This document shows, one piece after another, positions 1 through 5,215 of a DNA stretch of 7,424 nt (within the stretch, counting starts at the first letter, position 1; every line of letters begins with the position of its first letter). The notes beneath the pieces were generated by a model, which did no database searches, was not told the origin of the DNA, and worked only from the letters and a program-made list of their open reading frames with translations. The position numbers and the translations under genes are program-made. The stretch comes from Deltaproteobacteria bacterium (GTDB lineage Bacteria; Desulfobacterota; Desulfobacteria; Desulfobacterales; JAUVGT01), in the NCBI GenBank assembly GCA_030593645.1, contig JAUVGT010000247.1, forward strand, positions 1 to 7,424, in the 5' to 3' direction.

Positions 1-2
1 AA

Positions 3-356
3 GCTATCGGCCGTCGCCATTGCATAAACAAAACCAGAACAAACCGCTTGAATGTCAAACGCTGCCGAGCCGCGTTGTATACCGAGCTCCGCTTGGATGG
101 TGACCGCTGTCGCGGGAAAGGTCTGATCCCATCGGTTGAGACATTGGCTCTTGGGTTTCTCCGTAAACTGAGATTGAAATCATTAAAAAGCGCCACTTCT
201 ATTGTGAGAGGGATTGTCCCCCTTGAAGTGGCTGATTATTTATTAAATAAAAAAAGAAAAGAAATTCTCGATCTTGAGATCAGACGAAATCTCAGCATCA
301 TTATTGAAGGGGATAAATCGATGATTCCGGGTGAAAGCGACATTATGATCAAATAA
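3..356 (+). CDS. rng: Ribonuclease E/G family protein, C-terminal fragment (5' end outside window or damaged)
   Basis: This is the last ~117 codons of an RNase E/G-type endoribonuclease, a cytoplasmic enzyme that cuts single-stranded RNA during rRNA maturation and mRNA decay. The reading frame is open from base 3 to the TAA at 354-356. Recognisable family features are the Zn-link region (DRCRGKG, about 102-122), the following helix (IPSVETLALGFLRKL) and the C-terminal small domain with VPLEVADYLLNKKRKEIL, then IEGDKSMIPGESDIM near the end. The protein ends soon after the small domain, as in short RNase G-type enzymes, with no RNase E scaffold tail. Two things are odd. The first Cys of the usual CxxC zinc link reads Gly (GGT at 99-101), leaving only the Cys at 108-110. 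Upstream of about base 60 the frame does not resemble the conserved family sequence. Indels, sequence error or decay could explain both. No start codon is claimed. The family call is firm; RNase G versus E is less so. Confidence 0.8.
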   Translation, partial: AIGRRHCINKTRTNRLNVKRCRAALYTELRLDGDRCRGKGLIPSVETLALGFLRKLRLKSLKSATSIVRGIVPLEVADYLLNKKRKEILDLEIRRNLSIIIEGDKSMIPGESDIMIK

Positions 357-374
357 CCGGTCAGGGACTATGCG

Positions 375-420
375 TACCGCTTTTATAAAGCGGAATTGGT
401 CGTAAAAACGGTATTTTTTT
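375..420 (+). terminator. Possible intrinsic terminator after the RNase gene
   Basis: A perfect 7-bp hairpin (CCGCTTT at 377-383, AAAGCGG at 387-393, loop TAT) lies just after the RNase stop. An alternative outer pairing joins TACCG (375-379) with CGGTA (409-413), directly before a run of seven T (414-420). The outer stem plus T-run has terminator geometry, but the stem is short and competes with the inner hairpin, so the call is tentative. It would separate the RNase gene from the yajC-secDF transcript. Confidence 0.35.
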
Positions 421-439
421 ATAAAAATTAAAGAAATAT

Positions 440-468
440 TTGACGTGGGTATCAAATTAAAGTATATC
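440..468 (+). promoter_or_regulatory. Candidate sigma70 promoter for yajC-secD-secF
   Basis: TTGACG (440-445; five of six consensus -35 bases) is separated by exactly 17 bases from TATATC (463-468; four of six -10 bases). It is the best such pair in the gap upstream of yajC. Transcription would start near 475, giving a leader of roughly 80 bases before the yajC start. The candidate terminator just upstream fits a new transcription unit beginning here. This is motif reading only. Confidence 0.5.
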
Positions 469-487
469 AGCGCCTTTATTGTTCTTC

Positions 488-515
488 ATGAACCGATAAT
501 CATGATCCGATAATC
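488..515 (+). repeat. 14-bp tandem direct repeat in the yajC leader
   Basis: Two adjacent 14-base units, ATGAACCGATAATC (488-501) and ATGATCCGATAATC (502-515), match at 13 of 14 positions. They lie between the candidate promoter and the yajC ribosome binding site. The second unit also forms a small stem, CGATAA (508-513) with TTATCG (519-524), loop TCACT. The repeat could be an operator, an RNA element or a chance slippage duplication; nothing here decides between these. Confidence 0.6.
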
Positions 516-544
516 ACTTTATCGAAGGTTAAATTATAAAATAT

Positions 545-552
545 AAGGAGGT
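545..552 (+). promoter_or_regulatory. Strong ribosome binding site fixing the TTG start of yajC
   Basis: AAGGAGGT is a near-perfect anti-16S match with a 6-base spacer to TTG at 559. The alternative ATG at 583 has no comparable site before it, so this decides the start of yajC. Confidence 0.8.
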
Positions 553-558
553 CATACC

Positions 559-903
559 TTGATTAACAGTATTGTATATGCCATGAGCCAGGGTGGAGAA
601 GGAGCCGCAGGGGGTGCCGGCGGATGGATGAGTTTTATGCCTTTCATCTTGATATTTGTTGTATTCTATTTTTTGCTCATTCGCCCGCAACAAAAAAAAC
701 AGAAACAACATCGTGAAATGATTGGCAGTCTTCAAAAAGGGGATCAAATCATTACAAACGGAGGTCTCCATGGTCGAATCACAGGCTATGATGACACCAC
801 CCTGACCGTTGAGATTGCTGATAAAGTACGTGTAAAAATCGCCCGCTCCAGTGTGGGCGGGAAAGCCGGATCCGGTCAACAGCCGACCCAGCAAAAAAAA
901 TAA
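559..903 (+). CDS. yajC: Preprotein translocase subunit YajC
   Basis: YajC is a small inner-membrane protein that associates with SecD and SecF as an accessory of the SecYEG translocon. The 114-residue product has a short Gly/Ala-rich N-terminus, one membrane helix at about residues 24-41, and the hallmark RPQQKKQKQ right after it (42-50). A small cytoplasmic domain follows, with the conserved LQKGDQIITNGGLHGRITG (58-76) and DKVRVKIARSSV. A low-complexity Gln/Lys tail ends the protein, and length is typical for the family. The TTG start at 559 is chosen because AAGGAGGT precedes it by 6 bases. secD begins 101 bases downstream on the same strand, and this gap contains no clear promoter or terminator, so co-transcription is likely. 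The reverse-strand ORF across it is a shadow. Confidence 0.96.
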   Translation: MINSIVYAMSQGGEGAAGGAGGWMSFMPFILIFVVFYFLLIRPQQKKQKQHREMIGSLQKGDQIITNGGLHGRITGYDDTTLTVEIADKVRVKIARSSVGGKAGSGQQPTQQKK

Positions 904-1004
904 TATACAGGATTGAAAAAGTTATTGCCCGGTTTATGACATATTCAATTGTTCATTGCGCCCTGTACATAAAAGTAAACCATAAAACAAAGGAACTGTG
1001 AGAA

Positions 1005-2783
1005 TTGAAACATTTTTCATGGAAACCCATATTGATTCTGGCGGTAATAATGACAGCGTTTGTTCTGGTTCTGCCGTCGCTGATCCCGGATCGTGTCAAG
1101 CTGACAGACCTGTCATTTTTCAGGCTGGCGGAAGATAACATTCCCGCGGGTGTTATGGATCGTCTTTATACACTTAAAGAACTGGATTATATGTGGAAAA
1201 AGGATTTTATTCAAAAGCTTGAATCAATTTTGGTCAAAGGCGACGCGGATCAATACCAATCAAAAATTCTTAAACACGCGGATAAACTTTCTATTTGGCC
1301 GCATAAGAAAATAACTCTGGGCCTGGATCTACAGGGCGGAATGCACCTGACTCTTGAGGTTGAATCCGATGAGGCGGTAAAAAATAACATTGAACGAATC
1401 AGTCAGGAAATACGGAGCCTGTTAAAAAAAGAACGAATCCGTCAAATCGGTATCGAACTTATCCAGGGGATAAAAATATCGATTCTGATCCCGGACGATC
1501 AAAACCTGGAAAAATTTGAAGCATTTCTGGACAAGGAATACCAGGCAATGAGAATCGTATCACGATCAAAAGATGGTGATAAAACCCGGGTTATCCTTGA
1601 TATGCCGGAAAAATACACCAATAATATCAAAGAGATGGCTGTTCGCCAGGCCCTTGAAACAATACGCAACCGTATTGACCAGTTTGGTGTGGCCGAACCT
1701 GATATTCGGCGCCAGGGTGACAGGCGTCTCATTATTCAGCTCCCTGGAGTCAAAGACACCCGGAAAGCAAAAGAATTGATCGGCCGAACCGCTCTGCTTG
1801 AATTTAAATTATTAAATGAATCGATGTCCGCGGAAGAGGCCCTTAAAGGCCGAATTCCAAGGGGCAGTCAAATCCTTTATAAAATAACCGAAGACCCGGA
1901 AACAAACCAGACCCGAAAAACACCTTTTTTACTGAAAAAACGGACCTTGTTAACCGGTGCCAATCTGACGGACGCAAAAGTCCGTGTGGATCAGCAGACC
2001 AATGAATCATATGTTCTGCTAAGCTTTGACAAAAAAGGCGCGAAAACATTTGAGAGAATTACCGGTGAAAATGTAAATAAACATCTGGCCATCATACTGG
2101 ATAACAAAGTGTATTCAGCCCCGCAGATCCGGGAAAAAATATCCGGTGGAAATGCCAGTATCACCGGCAGTTTTTCCGATGAAGAAGCAAACATACTGGC
2201 CATCGCTCTTCGCGCCGGTGCGTTGCCCGCGCCTGTAAAAATACTTGAGGAAAGAACGGTCGGTCCTTCCCTCGGTGCCGATTCCATAAACAAAGGACTG
2301 ATCTCCATGTGCATCGGGGGTATCTTTGTGATTCTATTTATGGTTATCTATTATAAAAGTTCAGGTTTTATCGCGGACTTTGCTCTTATCCTTAATATTA
2401 TCCTGATCGCCGGAGGTTTGGCCGGGTTTGGAGCCACGTTAACACTGCCCGGTATTGCCGGAATAATTCTCACCATCGGAATGGCTGTTGACGCAAATGT
2501 TTTGATATTCGAGCGTATCCGGGAGGAAATGAAACTGGGGAAAACACCACGGGCCGCAGTTGACGCGGGTTATGACAGGGCAACCCTTACGATTTTAGAT
2601 GCAAATGTTACGACACTCATCGCGGCCCTTGTTCTATTCCAGTTTGGAACAGGTGCCGTACAGGGATTTGCCGTCACGTTGAGCCTGGGTGTTCTGGCAA
2701 GCCTTTTCACCTCCCTTATCCTGACACGCTCAATTTTTGATTACTTTCTGATGAATCGTAAAGTAAAACGTTTAAGTATCTAA
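1005..2783 (+). CDS. secD: Protein translocase subunit SecD
   Basis: SecD pairs with SecF in the inner membrane and uses the proton gradient to drive late steps of protein export through SecYEG. The 592-residue product is near the usual size. TM1 lies at about residues 9-27, followed by a large periplasmic region holding the signature GLDLQGG (106-112) and the P1-head block RNRIDQFGVAEPDIRRQGDR (221-240). The later motifs LDNKVYSAPQI (365-375) and LRAGALPAPV (402-411) lead into five C-terminal membrane helices, roughly 430-450, 455-478, 481-501, 533-550 and 553-575. TM4 carries GMAVDANVLIFERI (492-505); Asp496 matches the Asp implicated in proton transfer (Asp340 of Thermus SecDF, Asp519 of E. 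coli SecD). The TTG start at 1005 has AAAGGA at 989-994, and the next in-frame ATG would cut into TM1. secF follows after 13 bases. Confidence 0.97.
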   Translation: MKHFSWKPILILAVIMTAFVLVLPSLIPDRVKLTDLSFFRLAEDNIPAGVMDRLYTLKELDYMWKKDFIQKLESILVKGDADQYQSKILKHADKLSIWPHKKITLGLDLQGGMHLTLEVESDEAVKNNIERISQEIRSLLKKERIRQIGIELIQGIKISILIPDDQNLEKFEAFLDKEYQAMRIVSRSKDGDKTRVILDMPEKYTNNIKEMAVRQALETIRNRIDQFGVAEPDIRRQGDRRLIIQLPGVKDTRKAKELIGRTALLEFKLLNESMSAEEALKGRIPRGSQILYKITEDPETNQTRKTPFLLKKRTLLTGANLTDAKVRVDQQTNESYVLLSFDKKGAKTFERITGENVNKHLAIILDNKVYSAPQIREKISGGNASITGSFSDEEANILAIALRAGALPAPVKILEERTVGPSLGADSINKGLISMCIGGIFVILFMVIYYKSSGFIADFALILNIILIAGGLAGFGATLTLPGIAGIILTIGMAVDANVLIFERIREEMKLGKTPRAAVDAGYDRATLTILDANVTTLIAALVLFQFGTGAVQGFAVTLSLGVLASLFTSLILTRSIFDYFLMNRKVKRLSI

Positions 2784-2789
2784 AGAGGT
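2784..2789 (+). promoter_or_regulatory. Ribosome binding site of secF
   Basis: AGAGGT lies immediately after the secD stop codon and 7 bases before the secF ATG at 2797. The whole secD-secF junction is only 13 bases, which suggests coupled translation and balanced output of the two partners. Confidence 0.6.
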
Positions 2790-2796
2790 CATAATC

Positions 2797-3834
2797 ATGC
2801 AGTTTATTAAATCAGATATAAATATTAATTTTATCGGAACCCGGAAAATCGCTTTTTTTATATCTCTGGCTCTGATCCTAATCAGTATCGCGTCTCTTGT
2901 CATTCACAATGGACCGACATTAGGAGTTGATTTCGCGGGTGGAACCATTATTCAAATTAAATTTTCATCACCCGCAAACCTTGACGATGTGAAATCAGAA
3001 TTATCAACTATCGGGATCGAATCATCTGTACAAACATTCGGTGAAAAACATGAAAATGAATATCTTATCCGTACCGATAAAATTCTGGGAATCAACGATA
3101 CATTATCCAGCAGGATCAAAAGCAGCCTGGAAAGAAAGACCGGTATAAACGTAGAAATCCGAAGAGTCACAATGGTCGGGCCGCAGGTGGGAAAAGATTT
3201 AAGAGAAAAAGCTCTGCTTGCCATGTTCTACGCCCTTTTGTTCATTACCATCTACATTTCCGGCCGATTCGAACTTAAATGGATGATCAGCGGAATTATG
3301 GCAGCCGCTCTAATCGGCGCAATATATGCTGTCAAACTGTTTGGCGTGAGCATACCGGTTTTAATTGCCGCCGCCCTTATGATTACACTGATACTTTTCT
3401 GGTTTCTTGAATTAAAATACGCCATGGGCGCGATTGTGGCGCTTATTCATGATGTTTTTATCACAGTGGGTATGTTTTCAATTTTTGGCAAGGAATTTAC
3501 TCTGCCGATCATTGCGGCATTATTAACCATTATCGGGTATTCCCTGAACGATACAATTATCGTCTTTGACCGGATCCGGGAAAACCTGAGAAAACACCAT
3601 AAGAATCCCCTTGGTTTTATCATTAATCGAAGCATAAACGAAACATTGAGCCGGACCATATTGACATCCGCAACAACATTGGTTGTATTGATCACATTGT
3701 TTTTACTTGGCGGCGGAGTTATCCATGATTTTGCGTTTGCAATGATTGTCGGTGTTTTAATCGGGACATATTCTTCAGTTTATGTGGCAAGCCCTATCCT
3801 GCTCGTCTGGCAAACCTGGGGTAAGAAAAAGTAA
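2797..3834 (+). CDS. secF: Protein translocase subunit SecF, with an extra two-helix insert
   Basis: SecF is the inner-membrane partner of SecD in proton-driven preprotein export. In the 345-residue product, TM1 is at about 18-37, followed by the GVDFAGGT signature (43-50) and a periplasmic domain to about 125. Next come VGPQVGKDLREKAL (127-140) and the C-terminal membrane bundle. Asp252 in GYSLNDTIIVFDRIREN (247-263) and Arg286 in SRTILTSATTL match the functional Asp/Arg pair (Asp637/Arg671 in Thermus SecDF, Asp213/Arg247 in E. coli SecF); the spacing of 34 is the same in all three. Oddly, the usual single step from the helix after VGPxVG to ALIHDV is interrupted by about 46 residues (159-204). 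That segment adds two hydrophobic helices (about 163-181 and 186-204), giving eight predicted TM segments instead of six. dprA follows after 6 bases. Confidence 0.96.
   Translation: MQFIKSDININFIGTRKIAFFISLALILISIASLVIHNGPTLGVDFAGGTIIQIKFSSPANLDDVKSELSTIGIESSVQTFGEKHENEYLIRTDKILGINDTLSSRIKSSLERKTGINVEIRRVTMVGPQVGKDLREKALLAMFYALLFITIYISGRFELKWMISGIMAAALIGAIYAVKLFGVSIPVLIAAALMITLILFWFLELKYAMGAIVALIHDVFITVGMFSIFGKEFTLPIIAALLTIIGYSLNDTIIVFDRIRENLRKHHKNPLGFIINRSINETLSRTILTSATTLVVLITLFLLGGGVIHDFAFAMIVGVLIGTYSSVYVASPILLVWQTWGKKK
3271..3408 (+). other. SecF insert: probable internal hairpin duplication (residues 159-204)
   Basis: Residues 157-167 (RFELKWMISGI) and 203-213 (FLELKYAMGAI) are similar and exactly 46 residues apart. 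Each follows a hydrophobic helix and precedes another. In ordinary SecF this ELKxxxGAI-type element occurs once, just before ALIHDV. The simplest reading is duplication of one helix-loop-helix unit, now diverged. Adding an even number of helices would keep the rest of the protein in its normal orientation. The repeat is seen directly; its origin is inference. Confidence 0.6.
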
Positions 3835-3840
3835 CCTTAC

Positions 3841-4950
3841 ATGAACCATTCACTCTCATGGCTGGTATTAAAAAGTGTCCCAGGTATAGGAAACCATATT
3901 TTCAAACGTTTAATCGACTGTTTCAATTCTCCTGAGCACATCTTACAGGCATCGCACGCTGATCTTATACAGGTAAAAGGTGTGACTCAGCGTCTGGCTT
4001 CAGCCATTAAAAATCATAGAATACAGGATGATGTCAAAAAAGATTTTGATCTTGTAAATAAAAATGGTTTTAAGATCATAACCCTGTCTGATCCATTTTA
4101 CCCGGCTCTCTTACTTGAGATCCATGACCCGCCGCCCTTTCTGTATGTGACCGGCCAATTAAAAAAAACCGCGTACAATATGGCTGTCGTCGGATCACGG
4201 AATGCTACAAATTATGGAATTTCCACAACAAAAAATCTCTGCATGGATCTTTCAACATTAGGATTTACAATAGTCAGCGGCATGGCAAGGGGTATCGATT
4301 CCTCCGCTCATGAGGGTGCGCTCCGATGCAGCGGTAAAACTGTTGCCGTATTGGGAAGCGGTCTCTTACGGATTTATCCCGCAGAGAACAAAAGACTTTT
4401 CCATGAAATTGCTGAAAGGGGTGCGGTAATTTCCGAGTTTCCGCTTTACTCGAAACCGGAAGCCCACCATTTCCCGATGCGCAACAGGATTATCAGCGGA
4501 ATGTCATTGGGTACCGTTGTGGTAGAAGCGACCCTAAAAAGTGGCTCACTAATCACCGCGCGCCTCGCGGCGGAACAAAACCGTGAAGTATTTGCTGTGC
4601 CCGGAAGCATTCAGTCCTTTAAGAGTACGGGAACTCATACCCTGATAAAACAGGGTGCAAAACTGATTGAACATGCCCAGGATGTTATTGATGAGCTTAC
4701 CCCGGATATGAAAGCGGATATTGGAAATATCGCGGTCAATAAAAAATTAAAAACCGGAGCCGGTCTTCCACCTCTTACTGAGTATGAGACGCTTGTTTAT
4801 AAAGCGATAGGAACATATCCCGTTCACATAGATAATCTGATAAGAAAAATCTCTATTGAACCCGGAAAACTCTCAAGTACCTTACTCCAGCTTGAGTTAA
4901 AAGGTGTGATTCATCAGGCACCGGGTAATTTTTTTTCGATATCATCATGA
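3841..4950 (+). CDS. dprA: DNA-processing protein DprA (Smf)
   Basis: DprA binds incoming single-stranded DNA in the cytoplasm, protects it and loads RecA during natural transformation; it is also kept in many bacteria not known to be competent. The 369-residue product has a helix-hairpin-helix-like N-terminal region (about 8-60, with KSVPGIG and IQVKGVTQRLA). The Rossmann-fold core follows, with FYPALLLEIHDPPPFLYVTG (86-105), VGSR (117-120), SGMARGIDSSAH (146-157), FPMRNRIISG (211-220), SGSLITA (234-240) and VPGSIQS (253-259). A C-terminal winged-helix domain spans about 311-367, so this is a complete full-length type. The ATG lies 6 bases after the secF stop and has no clear Shine-Dalgarno sequence, so translation may depend on ribosomes finishing secF. 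The stop is TGA at 4948-4950. Linkage to topA downstream is common for this gene. Confidence 0.96.
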   Translation: MNHSLSWLVLKSVPGIGNHIFKRLIDCFNSPEHILQASHADLIQVKGVTQRLASAIKNHRIQDDVKKDFDLVNKNGFKIITLSDPFYPALLLEIHDPPPFLYVTGQLKKTAYNMAVVGSRNATNYGISTTKNLCMDLSTLGFTIVSGMARGIDSSAHEGALRCSGKTVAVLGSGLLRIYPAENKRLFHEIAERGAVISEFPLYSKPEAHHFPMRNRIISGMSLGTVVVEATLKSGSLITARLAAEQNREVFAVPGSIQSFKSTGTHTLIKQGAKLIEHAQDVIDELTPDMKADIGNIAVNKKLKTGAGLPPLTEYETLVYKAIGTYPVHIDNLIRKISIEPGKLSSTLLQLELKGVIHQAPGNFFSISS

Positions 4951-4997
4951 ACCTGTCATAAAAATTGAATCCCGGGTTAAGGGCTCAGAATAAAATT

Positions 4998-5122
4998 GAC
5001 GGTTTCGTAAAAAGTCCAACTTCTGCGTTGTGCTGCATTTCGCAATCATTCAACGTACTATAAGTACGCTTCATGATTACGAAATTTGCACGCCTTGAAT
5101 TTGAACTTTTTACGAAACCGTC
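4998..5122. repeat. 125-bp imperfect palindrome (MITE/REP-like) between dprA and topA
   Basis: The outer 18 bases form perfect inverted repeats: GACGGTTTCGTAAAAAGT (4998-5015) and its complement (5105-5122). The inner arms 5037-5059 and 5063-5085 pair at 19 of 23 positions around the loop ATA (5060-5062), including CGTACT/AGTACG. The middle parts are less well matched. No ORF lies inside. This is the form of a small non-autonomous element or palindromic intergenic repeat, probably present in many copies. Transcribed, it would fold into a long hairpin and could attenuate read-through from dprA into topA. No target-site duplication is obvious at its edges. Confidence 0.8.
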
Positions 5123-5130
5123 TCATTGGG

Positions 5131-5148
5131 ACTTTTTACAAGACCATC
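5131..5148. repeat. Diverged extra copy of the palindrome's right end
   Basis: ACTTTTTACAAGACCATC matches the right terminal repeat of the palindrome (5105-5122) at 15 of 18 positions, 26 bases further on. No matching left end is seen. It may be the remnant of a second element into which, or beside which, the intact one was placed. The rest of the gap up to topA (5149-5204) is AT-rich, with no convincing promoter seen. Confidence 0.6.
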
Positions 5149-5204
5149 AAAATTACCATAAGAAAACTGTGCGTGATACTAAAACCATATTAATATAAAT
5201 TATC

Positions 5205-5209
5205 GAGGA
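5205..5209 (+). promoter_or_regulatory. Ribosome binding site fixing the GTG start of topA
   Basis: GAGGA sits 6 bases before GTG at 5216, and the protein starts at once with the family's N-terminal Toprim strand (LIVVESPTK). No in-frame ATG precedes this that would give a family-like N-terminus. Confidence 0.7.
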
Positions 5210-5215
5210 TTTATC

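Noticed and set aside
243..455. 70-codon reverse-strand ORF over the RNase 3' end and the gap
   Set aside because: It is low-complexity and Phe/Ile-rich from AT-rich DNA, overlaps the RNase frame and shows no family signature.
529..894. 121-codon reverse-strand ORF overlapping yajC
   Set aside because: It lies almost wholly opposite a clear yajC, has no recognisable family features and no convincing ribosome binding site; it is a shadow.
904..1004. Spaced inverted repeat TACAGG (906-911) and CCTGTA (962-967) between yajC and secD
   Set aside because: Six bases separated by 50 is easily chance, and there is no T-run or operator context.
1991..2314. 107-codon reverse-strand ORF within secD
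   Set aside because: It is the antisense shadow of conserved SecD coding sequence. The other short ORFs inside secD, secF and topA were rejected for the same reason.
4998..5122. Palindrome as a CRISPR unit or structured RNA gene
   Set aside because: There is one inverted unit with no regularly spaced direct repeats. The arm structure fits a palindromic intergenic element better than an RNA gene.
5149..5204. AT-rich stretch before topA as a promoter
   Set aside because: Several TATAAA-like -10 candidates exist, but none has a believable -35 at 16-18 bases.
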